A stretch of 37,932 nt of DNA from Entrophospora sp. SA101 (Eukaryota; Glomeromycota; Glomeromycetes; Entrophosporales; Entrophosporaceae). Shown one piece after another: positions 1-11,892 of the stretch. The DNA lies in assembly GCA_958430865.1 (NCBI GenBank), contig CAUDNR010000034.1, forward strand, positions 883-38,814. Direction: 5' to 3'. Within the stretch, counting starts at the first letter, position 1; every line of letters starts with the position of its first letter. The notes under the pieces were generated by a model. That model had not been told where the DNA came from, made no database searches, and saw nothing but the letters and a program-made list of their open reading frames with translations. The translations under genes were made by a program, and so were the position numbers.

Positions 1-260
1 GTGCTTTTTGTTTTTATGAATATCTCAAAAACAAAAAATCTGAAGAAACCCACTTTTTCCTAGAACAGCCCCCATATAATGAAGTTTTATGTACGTCAAT
101 CTCACTAATAAATCTAACAAATCTCGCGCGCCTTTTTTAATCAAGTTACACTAACATCGACACGTGTTCATCTATCATCATCTGTCGTCATCATTTTTAA
201 TATTAATATAAATTCCCACCAAAAAAAAGTTTAAAATTTATACTACACTCATTACTAAAC

Positions 261-1676
261 ATGTCTTTTCGACAACGTAAAGTTTGGTCAATTGCGAATA
301 CAGGAACATTTGATAATCTTAAGCTTGAAGAAGATCAATTGCCGCCGCCACCACCTCAACATCTTTTAATAAAAGTTACAGCCATTGGATTGAATTTTGC
401 AGATATATTTGCCATATTTGGACTTTATTCAGCAACTCCCAAAGAAAAATTTGTTCCCGGTTTAGAGTTTGCAGGTGTTGTTGAGGGTGTAGGTAAATTT
501 ATTGTTTCTATTTTTTGGGGCGAGAGAGAGAAGGTGAAAATGGGGGGTTTTTTTTTAAAAAAATTAAAACCAATTATTTTATTTTACTATAAAAATAAAA
601 GGAGAAGGATTACAAGAATTAGAATGGTTGGGTAAAAGAGTTTACGGAGCTACGAAATTTGGTGGTTATGCTACATGGATTAATCAAAGAGTTGAATATG
701 TTAAAAATACACCAGACGATTGGACAGATCAACAAGCTTGTGCTTATGTGGTAAATAATATTGTTATTATTATTATTTTAGAAAGAAAGAAAAAAGCAAA
801 CTAAAGTAAGATATTTATATCCACGCGTTTATATACACACACTCTCATTTTACACAAATATGCATGTATAGGTTCAAGCGATGACAGCTTATTATGCAAT
901 AGAAGAACTTGGATCACGCAAAGAGAATAAAGTAGTGTTAGTACATTCAGCAGCAGGAGGTGTCGGATCACATGCATTGTCTATACTTGATAAAATATCG
1001 GCAAAAGCTGTTGGTACAGTTGGAAATGTGGAGAAATTGGATTTATTGAATCAGAAGTATGGTGACAATCCGAATTTTGCATTTATTCTTCGTTCTCCAG
1101 CTAAAACTTTTGAAAAAAGAGCCAGAGAAGCATTAAATAAAATATGCAATAGTAGCAGTGATGATGGTGGCGAAGTTGGCGGATTTGATTTGGTGTTGGA
1201 TAGTGTTATGGGAGAATGGTTTTGGCCCAATTATAGGTTGATGGATAAAGAGGGTAGATTAATATTGATAGGTGCAGCAAATTTTACTCCTACAGGAAAT
1301 CTGCATTTTCTTTGGAATGTAGTTGAATGGGTGAAATTAGGGTGGAAGTTTATTTGGAGACCAAAAATAGACCCAATGGAACTTGGTCAAGACAATAAAG
1401 GGGTAAATATATTTTTGATAATAACTAATTACAATTGATTGATTGCGATAATCTTATATTATATATATTACATTATATTAGATTTTCGGATTTAATTTAA
1501 TCCATATTTATGATAGACCTGAACGATTAAATGCAATTTTTGAAGGGCTTCAACAATTAGATTTGGAACCGCCATTTGTAGGACATGAATTTGAATTTGA
1601 ACAAGTTATTGATGCATTAAAACTTTTACAATCTGGTAAAAGTGTTGGCAAAGTTGTTGTTAATGTTAAACATTAA
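261..1676 (+). CDS. Zinc-free quinone oxidoreductase, VAT-1-like MDR family (left copy)
   Basis: A four-exon gene with exons 261-492, 602-750, 872-1402 and 1482-1676. All introns are GT-AG with compatible phases, giving 368 aa. The GroES-like N-terminal domain includes GLNFADI and PGLEFAGVVEG at about residues 43-75. The Rossmann NAD(P)H-binding loop is AAGGVGS at about 154-160, preceded by the MTAYYAIEELG segment typical of this subfamily. The C-terminus ends in SGKSVGKVVV, as in VAT-1/quinone reductase proteins. No zinc-binding cysteines of alcohol dehydrogenases are visible. The family uses NADPH to reduce quinones or related substrates; the animal VAT-1 relatives associate with membranes. 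The substrate here is unknown. It is convergent with the zinc-finger gene, with 398 bp between the stop codons. Confidence 0.9.
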
Positions 1677-2074
1677 TGATTAAAAAATTTAAATTTAAAT
1701 TGTTTATTTATATACTGCTTATATCGTAGTTTTATTATAATTTTATTAATATTTACATCTGCATTTGCATTTGCATTTACATTATTTTCTTAACTTTTTT
1801 CTATATTTGAATTTAAATTTATATAAAAATCTAAATAAATTTATTATTTAGTTTGTTGAAATATAAATAAATCTTTATTGTTAAAAGTCCCTTATGAGTG
1901 TAATATAAATCTATTCGTTTCAATAAATAATATATAATCATTTGTATATATATCATTTATTGAAAATTATTATTATTATTAAAAGAAACCCTTCCCTCCT
2001 AGAAAAAAATTTTAAAAAATGATATTTACAAAGAAAAAAAAACTTAAAAATTAAAAATTAAAAATAGAAAGGAT
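1677..2074. other. Convergent 3' intergenic region
   Basis: This AT-rich segment lies between the stop codons of two converging genes. It contains several AATAAA-like polyadenylation signals on both strands and a short run of imperfect hexamer repeats (TGCATT type) near 1760. No coding signal is seen. The mirror copy is 35860-36257. Confidence 0.5.
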
Positions 2075-3631
2075 TTAATAATTTTCGATAAAATAGGTAG
2101 TAATTTGAAGTGGTTTTGAATTAAAGAAATTATTTTCATAATGATGATTATTAAATGATATGTTTCTTTCTTGTTCATGATTTTCATACTGTTGATAATT
2201 TCTTTGTAAATCATTACCGCGATAATTTTTGTAATAATTATTTTGATGATTATAATGATTCTGCAAATTGTTAAAATTATCTGGAAAAGTGAATTTTCGT
2301 TGGTTATTATTATTGTTGATATAATTATTAATCGTAGTATGATTATTAAAAAAAGATTCGCATGGTGAATAACGTAAGCCTTTACACATGATTTTTTCTT
2401 CAGTTATTTTTTGATACTGATGTTGTGAATATTGATTAACATTATTAACATTATTGTTGTAGTTTTGATGATATTGTTGAGTTGAATTGTCGTCAGAGCA
2501 AGTATTGGAATTATTAGAATCGCTATAATTATTATGAAAATAGCAATAAAAATTTTTTGATGGTGTAGGTGGTGATAATAATAACGGAGTGGAAGAAGAC
2601 GTTGGCGGGGATGATGATGATATTAATGGTGGTGTTGACGGAGAATATATTAAATTATTTGATCCAAAGATAGGTGTTGTAGGACCACTATTAATGGTAC
2701 TATGATTCGACAAAGAGGAAACCGGCGAGGATGGTAATGGAATGAAACTATCATCATCGACTTTCGATATATTGTTATTATTATTGTTATTATAATTATC
2801 ACTAATGTTATTATTACTGTTACTATTATCATTCTTACTATTATTGTCGTTGGTACTTTTCAAAATTGTGTGCCAAATGATTGGACGTTCATTTTTTTGT
2901 TGAGATAAAACATGAGATTGTCGATGATGTTTAGTAAGATTTGTTTTACGACAAAAACTAATTGATATAATAATATAATCAATGTATTTAAATTTTTTTA
3001 GCACCACAATTACCATTATTCATTCAACCAACATTCAATATTCAACATACCTTTTACCACATCCTTCAAGTTCACATTTATAAGGACGTTTACCGGTATG
3101 TATTCTTCTATGACGAGCCAATGAACTACTGTCACTAAATGATTTTTTACAGTCTGGATTTTCACAAACATGTGGTCTTTCACCCGAATGGGTTCTTGAA
3201 TGTACTGTAAGAGCAGAGCGCTAAATAAATAAATGAATAAATATATATATGTTAAATTTAACAATTGTCACGTGATCACGCGATTTTGTGACATATAAAC
3301 ACGTGAAGTTGTTATTATATAAATTATGCACCTGAATAAAACTCTTTCCACATCCAGGTTCAGTACAAGAAAATGGACTAAATAATAACAATGACAACAA
3401 TGATAATAAATATTGAAGATGTAAAACAATTGTGAATGAATGGATTATATTAATTGAAAAAATAACCGAAAAAATATTATTTTAGATATACCGTTCATTA
3501 GTATGAATCCTTTCATGCCTTGCAAGATCTGATCTCCTAGAAAAAGCCTTGTTACAACCTTCCCAATTACAACAAAAAGGACGAGTTTCGCCATTATACA
3601 ATTCTGTATGAATAAGTTCTAGAATATCCAT
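2075..3631 (-). CDS. C2H2 zinc-finger transcription factor with Asn-rich tail (left copy)
   Basis: A four-exon minus-strand gene with exons 3492-3631, 3332-3377, 3051-3220 and 2075-2957. All joins are GT-AG and phase-consistent, giving 412 aa. Four tandem C-x4-C-x12-H fingers are present: C21/C26/H39/H43, C51/C56/H69/H73, C81/C86/H99/H103 and C111/C116/H129/H134. The last has a four-residue H-H spacing. Linkers resemble TGEKP (SGERP, TGKRP). The rest is low complexity: Asn-rich around 160-185, Ser/Thr/Pro-rich at about 190-250, then Asn/Tyr/Gln-rich to the end. It should be a sequence-specific nuclear DNA-binding protein; the target and pathway cannot be read from the sequence. The start was chosen as the ATG 20 codons before finger one; a further upstream exon cannot be excluded. 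Confidence 0.88.
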
Positions 3632-6115
3632 AATTAATTTTTTATTTCCTCTTCTTTTTTAGTTGGTAATACCAATAATAATTGTTAAGATAGATATATT
3701 ATTATTTTACAATGAAGCGAAACGCGTTATATAATGAAACCAAAAAAAGACTATATTACTATTATCCAACACGCGAAAGATTAATTCAATAATATTAGTA
3801 TTAGGTAAATACGTGGGAATTATCAATCGTATATATAATATGTTGTGTGTGAGAAAATTTTTTCCACATACAAACATATATATTTATATAAAAAATTTAC
3901 CTGATGTAAAAAATTTTTGATTATAGAATATGTTATTTTCCTTCCTTTTTTTTGATAATTTTTTGTAGGAAAATAAGAAAAGTGAAGTTAGAAAATTAAA
4001 AAAAAAATTTTTGCTATAAATTTTTGATTTGTGTACACATATATATTATATATGTTGTGTTTTGTGTATTTGAAATATTTAAATATTTTGAGCAAAAAAA
4101 TTGTTTTGCAGTTAAGTTCGAGTATAACAATAATAATTAATATTATTGCTTAGAAAAAAAGAAAGTAAAGAAAGAGAAGAAAGTGAAGCGAAGGAATAAA
4201 TAAATTGAGGAAAGGAATGAAGATAACAAAAAATATATTATTCATAAAAATATTTATAAAATATTTATATATAATATTATATATATAGTATGTTGAGTAG
4301 TGTGTGTAATAAATAAAGAAGAGAGAATTAAAAAAAATTTAAAAAAAAAAGATGATGATCGTTGAACAATCTTGCAATCTTTTTTCGAGATGATTAGTTA
4401 ATATCTTAATATCATATATTGGCACATATAAATAAACAGTTATTTTTTATTTGTTTGTAGCACTAATCTTCTAATTTTTTTTGAAAAACATAAAAATCTC
4501 TAAAATTGGAAATCAATATATATATATATATAATATAATAATATAATGTAATGTATTGTTTTTGTTAAAAAACGCGTATTATTATTATTATTATTGTTTT
4601 TTAAAGATTTTTATTTAAAAAAGTTCAAGACCAAAATTCAAAAAAAATTCAACCTTCGTCTATTTTATATGAAAAATTTCATTTTAAAAAACAACACGTA
4701 TTTATTCTATTAATATATATTATATTATATAATACGTATGCAGTTTAAATTCAAAAATGCTTACCAAATAAATCCTTATATAATATAGTATAAAAAGATC
4801 TTCATAAAACAATGTAATAAATGTCGATCAATTGAGAAATAAAAAACACGACATATAAATTGATAATTTGGTTGTTATTATATGCCAAAAATTTAATTAT
4901 ATATATATGTATATATTATAAAAATTTATAAAAAGTAAAAATCAGTAAAGACATTTTAAACATATTAACTATATATCTTTGCACTGCATATATTTATAAT
5001 CACTTACGAGAATTTGAAAATTAAATTTTTACGATTTTTAAATTTTAAAAAAATTTTTTTTTAAAAGATAGTAAAAACAATAAATTAATATTAGGAAAAT
5101 GAATAGAAGAAGAAAATCTCACAATTAAACCTATTTGGATTATTATAATAATAATGATATATAAAGATTATGAATAAAACTTTTTCGAGAATTTTAAAGG
5201 AAACCGAGGGGAAAAAATACAATTTAGCTCGGTTTGGCTATCTTTGTTATTTATTTAATCATTTATCCGTTCATTAAAATTGAAATGAATCTATAATAAA
5301 TAAAATTTTAAATTTATATATTATCACTCCATTAAAAAATCACTCATCGACTGGTTCTTTCTTTATACCATCTATCTATTGAAAATAGGATTCTTTTAAA
5401 AGGAATAAGATCGACTAAGAATTTTTTTTTTGTATTCATTTTTAAACTTTCTTCTTTGATTTCTTTGGTAAATTATAATAATATATATAAAAATTGGCAA
5501 GTTAAAATAAATTAAAGAACGATAATGAAATTTCTATATTAAGACCTTGTGATCAATAGTTAAAGCGATAAGGAAAGATACTTCTTGATTGTTTGGCGTT
5601 GGTTTGTTCTTTTCTCCGGATAATTGATCAATTGATTAATTGAGCGTTATTTATTTACTAACTAGTGTTTATTTTATTTAACCTTAATTATCATTACCTT
5701 ATCACTGTTTACTTATGTTGGCTTTGTTACTTTCTTGGCAGATTGAATGGGGAAGTAAAACTAGGAACATTATAATATTTGTATTTATAAATCAAACAAG
5801 AATTGACTGATCTATTAACCTTGTTAATCAAAATTTAAATTATCCATTAATTAGAGCAACATATCGACTACAAAACCCCATCGCAACCATTTAAGCAAAC
5901 AAAACAAAAGTCAAAAGTTGTCATGTGACTAATTGTCGGGTATGATGTTTCCATACTAACAAATAAAGAAAATTCATCAATTGATGGTGGTCAATGAATT
6001 CTGAACATTTGGTGGAAATTATTAATCGTGTTGAGATATCAAAAGTTATTTGGAAGATATGAAAAAATTATGATGAGACAATTCAAAAGAGCTCCAACAC
6101 ACATATATATAACTA
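3632..6115. other. Long AT-rich gene-free region upstream of the zinc-finger gene
   Basis: About 2.5 kb with no credible coding frame on either strand. It holds TA-rich runs (4517-4545), an ATT/ATA run near 4575-4597, purine-rich tracts at 4153-4220 (GAAAG/AAGAAAG type) and many poly-A/T blocks. It may contain the long 5' leader and promoter of the zinc-finger gene, which starts at its edge and points away from it. The mirror copy is 31819-34302. Confidence 0.5.
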
Positions 6116-6563
6116 TTGATAACAATAACGTCCAATTCAACAGCACAGTACTTCACCAAAAACTCTGATATACCTTATTTGAGAGAAGAAGAGGATGGCG
6201 TCGTCAGCGTTAGAAGTCAAACTGCATTAACATCAATTTCCAAGAATCTAACACTTGTAAAGTCATCATCATCCATTAATGCGTCTATCAACAAAGAAAA
6301 CTTCAATGATGGAATCTAAAAGCAATGTCCTTCTGTCAACAACAACAAACCTGCGTTAAGAAAAAGATCTACTGATGACACTAAATCTGGCCCAAAAAAC
6401 CATCATCAACAAAATTTTAGATGCTGAAAGTTATATGATCCTTCCTTCCTTTCTACAACAATATAATCCATTTTATGACAACAATAATAGTCTTTTAGAA
6501 GATTTATCATTATTAGATGAACACATGTTAAAAGAAAGTGTGTGCATAACAAAAGTAAATTAA
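6116..6563 (+). pseudogene. Decayed coding relic, unknown protein (left copy)
   Basis: Protein-like stretches appear in alternating frames: 6116-6319 (67 aa, Ser/Thr/Asn-rich), then an open stretch in another frame at about 6322-6424 containing KPALRKRSTDDTKSG, then 6375-6563 (62 aa) with SFLQQYNPFYDNNN. Frame changes without good splice sites suggest a frameshifted, dead gene. The first segment carries a KENFND string (KEN-box-like), which may be chance. Not assigned to a family. The mirror copy is 31371-31818 on the minus strand. Confidence 0.3.
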
Positions 6564-6618
6564 TTGTAAAACTACTGGTGTATCCTCATCTTCGACAACA
6601 TTGGAGTGTGGTTTTAGT

Positions 6619-6898
6619 TAGTGATGGGCATAAAAATTATCTTTAAAATGATCAAGTTATTAAGTAGTTAATAACTCTATTAGTGACTTTTTAAGTGTTA
6701 AAAAACACAAACCTGAAGAACTTTTATGGACAATAAATTTTTGCAAAATAACAATAGAGCTTCCAAATTAGGAAAGACTCGTCTGTATATAGGTTTTCTT
6801 TGGGTTAATAACTCTTGCTCAGAATGAAATAGTTAATAAATGGTTAATAACTAATTAATAACTTGGAATTATTAAGTGTATGGTTAAAAATTCCACTA
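6619..6898. mobile_element. 280-bp hAT-type MITE with 8-bp target duplication (left copy)
   Basis: The element begins TAGTGATGGGC and ends TTCCACTA. The termini TAGTG/CACTA fit the hAT consensus YARNG. It is flanked by a perfect 8-bp direct repeat GTTTTAGT at 6611-6618 and 6899-6906, the target-site length of hAT elements. The inside is non-coding and carries many copies of TTAATAAC/GTTATTAA-like motifs in both orientations, a possible subterminal transposase-binding array. The terminal repeats beyond the first five bases are weak. Confidence 0.8.
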
Positions 6899-6906
6899 GT
6901 TTTAGT

Positions 6907-7537
6907 TGAATGTTTCCGAAATTTGGTTGGTTGGATTTGTGGTGTAGCTACAATTTTTTTCTTCGGGTGATGATCTTAAAGCTTTTATTACCACTATTGT
7001 ACCATTTACAATCAAATGATATTTATACCAAGTATTACGATACTTGAACCATGCGTATCATAATTTTTATTAACAAAATAAATAGTGAAGAATATATACA
7101 GTATAGTGGTTTCTAAAATTAGGATGCAGAATTAACATCTTGGATGTCAAATTAACAAATTGTCTAACATCCTTACCCAGTATCCAATCAGTCAGTATTC
7201 AAGGATCCCATATTAATAATTCTTGTCTGCTTTTCATGTTGTCCCAACGTCCAATGTTTATTCCAATACCATATGATTTTAGACAATTTATTAAATAAAA
7301 TAAATAAAATTCGACGGTCTAATTACCTAACAACTAAATCGTATCATCAGCTGATAAGACCGTGGCTTTCGCTCGTGCGTGTACGCAACTAGGTACTCAT
7401 ATTTAGCCCCTACAAACCATATTTATTTAAAAATATGGTTCAAAATTATTATCCCTTGTTGGAGATAATAAATAAGCGTTATGAGATGTATCGTTTCCAT
7501 TTGTTTTGGTGTTGTGTTGTCAGTGTAGTGGGTATTG
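6907..7537. other. Intergenic region with weak coding relics
   Basis: No intact gene. The minus strand between about 7080 and 7300 reads as short protein-like pieces interrupted by stops. A small hairpin with AACCATATTT/AAATATGGTT arms lies at about 7417-7443. The mirror copy is 30397-31027. Confidence 0.3.
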
Positions 7538-7690
7538 ATGCAGCGCTGGTATTTTAGCAAAAAAGTTTTTACATTTTATGAATTAAAACTTTTATTAGAC
7601 ATTGTTTCACAACCCCATGGGTCTAAATTTAGCAACAAAAGAAACAGGCACTTGGAACGGGACCCCAGAAACTTCCAGACAATTTCGTAA
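7538..7690 (+). pseudogene. Short ORF, possible Myb/trihelix-like fragment (left copy)
   Basis: A 50-codon frame from ATG to TAA. Its first half, with FTFYELKLLLDIVSQ, resembles the opening helix of Myb/SANT or trihelix DNA-binding domains common in large fungal families. The conserved downstream helices and tryptophans are missing, so this looks like a truncated relic. The family assignment is tentative. The mirror copy is 30244-30396 on the minus strand. Confidence 0.25.
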
Positions 7691-8729
7691 TTTTTATAAA
7701 TTTACGATCAGAACAACAAATTTTTTTTTAACCTGCCCATTATTAAGTTTTATTTACGAAAATAATACATAACTCCTTTAGGAGTAACATGTGCATATAA
7801 TTTACCACATTACAATCATTTAAATAATCAATTTCAATGCGAACATATGAATAATAATAATGTATCAATTCATGACTAACTCTAATGAATTAATTTTGAA
7901 ATATTTGCACGTCCAATATTAAAACTCAAATTAACAAGTATTATATTCTACTTCACAATCATCATTATCTTATTAATATTATAATCTACTTTAATATTTT
8001 CCTTGACATTGATATCCTCATCAGCATTATTGTCGAAAAAATCGAAATCGCGTTTTTGTGTTAAATTTATATTATTGCTAGATAAGCTTGGTCTATTATG
8101 ATTTTATTTTGTATCATTTTTGCTCTTCAAGATATATATGATAAAATTAAAGCCTTTTTCCCTTTATAATTGGCGATCAACAAGGTTCATGCAAAGCTAT
8201 TAGAAACCCACTTTTTATTGCCTTAAATGGAAAGATAATCTTAAAAATTAAAATTCAAAGGTTTTTGAGTTGAGTTCTAACCATTTAAGGAATATGATTG
8301 CCCGGGGTCCTGTATGCAGGCAGGGTTTAATATTTATTTTCCGGTTAAAAACCGGTTTACCAGAATTTTGAATAATAATTGATAATAAATAATAATAATA
8401 TATAGTTTATATTAATTTATCTAAAATGCTAATATTTTAAAAAATAAAATGTGTCTCAAATCATCATCTTCTAATTCAATCATCACGAACATGTTTAAAT
8501 GATAAATTTCAATTATTTATTTTAATTAAATTTTTGCAACATTTGAAAAAGGAATTCATTAAAAATATTTATACTGGGATAAAATTGAGAATGATTCTAT
8601 AAATTACACGACGAAAATTCTCTGTAGATAAATTGATGTAGTTTGCTAAAATGGTTGCTTTAAAATGGCATCATTCCTTGTCGGTATTTATGTTATATAG
8701 ATCAATATTTGGTTCAGTAGAATCCTTAC
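7691..8729. other. Intergenic, no gene seen
   Basis: AT-rich DNA with scattered stops in all frames. A perfect GC-bearing hairpin (CCGGTTAAAAACCGG core) lies at about 8341-8355, next to an unusually G/C-rich patch (8300-8330). The mirror copy is 29205-30243. Confidence 0.35.
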
Positions 8730-8927
8730 CTGCGGTAATTCTTCTTTACCAAATTCATCATTTACACTAACATTTTGGTGGTCATTCTGATATATTGAAA
8801 CTTAAACAATTTGGAAATGATTTTCAAGTTCTAAATCAATATCATTACCATAAAAAATTATAGCACATGGGTGTTTTGGGCAGTATTTTAATTCGTCATC
8901 TTCATCAAAGCTAACTTTGAAGTATTT
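8730..8927 (-). pseudogene. Coding relic with in-frame stop (left copy)
   Basis: The minus strand reads one 66-codon frame with protein-like composition (FDEDDELKYCPKHPCAI, later NDHQNVSVNDEFGKEELPQ) interrupted by a single in-frame TAA after NHFQIV. The frame ends exactly at a good splice donor (CAG|GTAAGG). This looks like an old internal exon killed by a point mutation. Family not recognised. Confidence 0.4.
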
Positions 8928-9098
8928 TTATCATTAATTATAGTTGCATCATCAATTATATTATATATAGTCATCATCGCATTGACCGTTTAAAGAATTT
9001 AAAAATATCCTCTGGTCAAAAAAGGCTGGATCTTCAACTCTGTCTATTACCATGGGGAATATGAGAAAATTATCTATGAGTAAGACCCATAATAATAA

Positions 9099-9408
9099 CA
9101 TTCGAATATTCGAATATATGTACCCTTTCCCAATAAAACTGACCTTAATATTAATAAAATAACCATCAAACATAGATTAATTGATTCAACAGATCGACTA
9201 ATTGTATATGTTCTTAATATTGAGCTTGATTATAATGAGAACAGAGTTTTTATTAAATTTAATGATTTAAATTCAAAAACAAAACTAATCAAGCTAGATT
9301 TATAGCAGTGGTGATGAGATGTTATCAGGTCGTGATGGTTGTGTAGCTCTTTCTATTTATCACAAAAGTTTGAGAAGAAATAAAATTAATGAATCAATAA
9401 ATTCATAA
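9099..9408 (+). pseudogene. Frameshifted coding relic, unknown protein (left copy)
   Basis: The first frame (9099-9305) contains IRIYVPFPNKTDLNINK and IVYVLNIELDYNENRVFIKF. It ends at TAG and the next frame continues at once with SSGDEMLSGRDGCVALSIYH to TAA at 9406-9408. The continuity of protein-like sequence across a one-base frame change suggests a frameshifted gene piece. I do not recognise the family. The antisense frame across it is a shadow. Confidence 0.35.
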
Positions 9409-9670
9409 TCTTATTCCAAGTTCTACAATTCATCAACCTTCGACCGTTGTTGAGTTGACATCTTTTTTTTTTTTTGGTTTATAATAATAAATTTTAAACA
9501 TCTCAATATCATAATGATTGGTAAATCTTTAACTTATCCTATATATTATTATCGTAGAAATATAATATAAAAGAAAGTTTTAATAACTTATTTTAAGATT
9601 TATTTTTAATAAAAATTTTCTTGAGGTAAGGGCATACTACAGGCAAAGTGAAAGGACAAAAAATTGCAAT

Positions 9671-10259
9671 GCGGTGATATCCTTTTTCAAGGCTATCCCT
9701 AATATCACAATGACTGAAAAAAAGCATATGATTGATCAAATTCGTAATTTTTTGACTAAACACAAAAAGTTCATGGGCCAATGAAAAAATTCATAAACTT
9801 TCCCAAAAATTTGGCAGAGAAAGAAATTGAAGAGGTTCAGAAAGCCATCCGCCTTTTGGACTTATTCCGATTACTTGAGATGCTAAGTTGAAATTTTGTT
9901 GCCCTTTTTTATATAGGCTCTTTAAATACAAAATCATATAATGACATGCTCTATGCACTATCTGTCTTCTGCAAATGTCAGTATAATGCGCTTTTCAATG
10001 TTGACTCCACCCAATCAAGGGGAGCTGACAAATTTCAATTTGAAGGTGATAAATCTTGGAACGAAGTACCAAAGGAACTCGATCGTATCCTAAACAATCT
10101 GTCGGAAGTGTATAGGGCCTTGGATCAGGTGGTTAAAAGTTCCTTTTTTCACTGATCTTCATGAAATGTCTTCATGTAAAAATCCTGCAGGGGATCATTA
10201 TTGACATGTGCTTGGCTAAAGTTAAAGATGAGAGAGAACCTCAATTAGTTGCAGACTAG
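9671..10259 (+). pseudogene. Multi-segment coding relic, unknown alpha-helical protein (left copy)
   Basis: Four protein-like segments follow one another: 9671-9784 (ITMTEKKHMIDQIRNFLTKH), 9787-9891 (LAEKEIEEVQKAIRLLDLF), 9917-10128 (SYNDMLYALSVFCKCQYN, WNEVPKELDRILNNLSEVY) and 10191-10259 (IIIDMCLAKVKDEREPQLVAD, then stop). The third and fourth join in phase across a plausible intron (CAG|GTGG...CTGCAG|GGG). The earlier joins need a frameshift or a 30-bp intron, so the gene is probably broken. Helix-rich and charged, with no family recognised. Confidence 0.4.
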
Positions 10260-10589
10260 TCGTAATTAATTGAGATGCCATCTTTAGTTGAAATCATAAT
10301 ATTCAAAAAGTCAAAGAGTATCATATCAGTATCTTTCTGCGTATTCTGAACTTTATTTCAAAACAACTCCAATTTCAACTGATTGAAATAGGGATGTCGC
10401 TTGACTATTTAATCGCTAACCGAAACGAAGAACAACTGCCAATAAAGATACTCACTTTATGGTTATTAAAGTGAATTTTTTGGGGATGGATTGGCGCAGG
10501 CTTTAGGAAAATAAAGAGTATGTCATCTTATTTTTTACTATTTACAGTTATTCATATCTATGAGAATTGTGGATCCAACATCTAAATTC
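10260..10589. other. Intergenic, no gene seen
   Basis: About 330 bp without a coding signal between two relics. The mirror copy is 27345-27674. Confidence 0.35.
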
Positions 10590-10889
10590 TTAGAGAAGTG
10601 TTTTTCTAGAATCACTGGACTCTTCCCCTTCTAATTCAACAATGCATGCCTTTAAGTCAGCTACAGCCTCAAGATATTTTGCTTTTCTTCCTAAATTATT
10701 ACCAATTCGTCTTCTTTTTTTTTTCTTTTACTAAATCGAGTTCTTCCTCTTTTTTTTTTTGCCAACGAGAAATCATTGAAGGATCGATAGTAAAATGACA
10801 CCCAGCTGGTATTAAACCATATTGATTGCATATTGTAAAACTTGGAGCTTTTCAGCAACAGAATGTGAAGAATGTTTGACTTTTGGCAT
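10590..10889 (-). pseudogene. Pogo/Tigger-like transposase N-terminal HTH relic (left copy)
   Basis: The minus strand begins with an ATG and a helix-turn-helix-like segment (HSVAEKLQVLQYAINM), loses one base, and continues as IPAGCHFTIDPSMISRWQ, which matches the layout of the pogo/CENP-B-type DNA-binding domain. A poly-A tract then shifts frame again before GRKAKYLEAVADLKACIVE, resembling the inter-domain segment before the second HTH. The DDE catalytic domain is absent. So this is a frameshifted, truncated relic. The longer frame spanning the region in another phase is a shadow. Confidence 0.6.
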
Positions 10890-11377
10890 TGCTGTGGGGG
10901 AAAATGAACAAATGATAAGAAAACATAATGTAACGCGAACAAAATGTCTCGAGTATAAGCACCACCTACAGTTTTGTTGACTAACATGTTAGAATTGTGT
11001 TGCTTATATTCCAGACAATACGGTATATATATATTGGTTCATATATACAGTTTACATAACAATGTTGAATCATCAACGTAAGTATAAGTTTCCAAGCCTT
11101 TGTATCAATGATTCAATCAAATATACACTTTGGAATCAATGGATGCCTGAACAATTTATTAATAATCTATATAATCATTATTACTTCAAATTTTGCTCGT
11201 TTATTCTTAATTTTAATGATTTCCGGCTAATTTCAAAGATTTTTCTAATGAAATTGGTTCAATAATACTAACCATGCATGCAAATTTATGAAGAACGTTT
11301 TTAGCTTAGCCGATGTTTTTGGTGTGACGTATTCTAAAAAAAATTCAATTAGCATTTAATTGATAATTTACAAGCAG
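10890..11377. other. Intergenic with one doubtful short ORF
   Basis: It contains a 67-codon plus-strand frame at 11062-11265 whose composition (Phe/Asn/Ile-rich) is what random AT-rich DNA gives, so I do not call it a gene. The mirror copy is 26557-27044. Confidence 0.35.
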
Positions 11378-11892
11378 ATAGACCGTGAACAAGAACAGAG
11401 AATGAACGACTTAAAAAAAAAAAATGAGACAATAATTTTAAACCAGGAAATTTAAAATTTTAAAAGAATCATTGAATACTAAAGTCAAGTGAAGAGCAAA
11501 GAAAGAGGAAACCCAAAATAAAATCTGCAACGCCAGAAAAAAGATAAGGAATATTATGAGTATTTTATTAATTGAGGGGAAGAACAAATACATAAGCCAA
11601 TTAGAGATGGTAATTAAGCTTGGAGATAAAAGACATTTATATAATGAATAAAATATTTAATATTAAGTGATAATAAGGAAAATAACCCCAAAAATTAAAA
11701 AAGCTACAAAATCAAGTTAATATTAAAGAATTAGAAAAACAAAACCTGACAACAAAACATTATTCAAAGTCTTGTGAAAAGAAAAATCCAATGCTGCCCA
11801 GGCTGAAACAAAACAAATTGGATGAAACCAAAGTCAAAACTCAAAGTGAAAAGAAGAAACTTGTGCAATTTGATCCCTGTAATTTCCTGTGA
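11378..11892 (+). pseudogene. Coiled-coil protein relic (left copy)
   Basis: The plus strand shows two charged, heptad-like stretches: 11378-11450 (REQEQRMNDLKKKNETII, then a stop) and about 11696-11892 (KLKKLQNQVNIKELEKQN through EKKKLVQFDPC to TGA). They are separated by about 250 bp of frame-broken, equally A-rich sequence. This is probably the decayed 3' part of a coiled-coil gene. No family is recognised. The mirror copy is 26042-26556. Confidence 0.35.

Noticed and set aside
6290..6315. KEN-box/destruction-box cyclin remnant
   Set aside because: Only KENFND and a loose R-x-x-x-AL string are present; no cyclin fold residues follow.
8341..8355. CCGGTTAAAAACCGG hairpin as a terminator
   Set aside because: The genome is eukaryotic and no gene ends next to it.
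8961..9173. 70-aa minus-strand frame (mirror 28761-28973)
   Set aside because: It lies antisense to a better protein-like relic on the plus strand and has no supporting feature.
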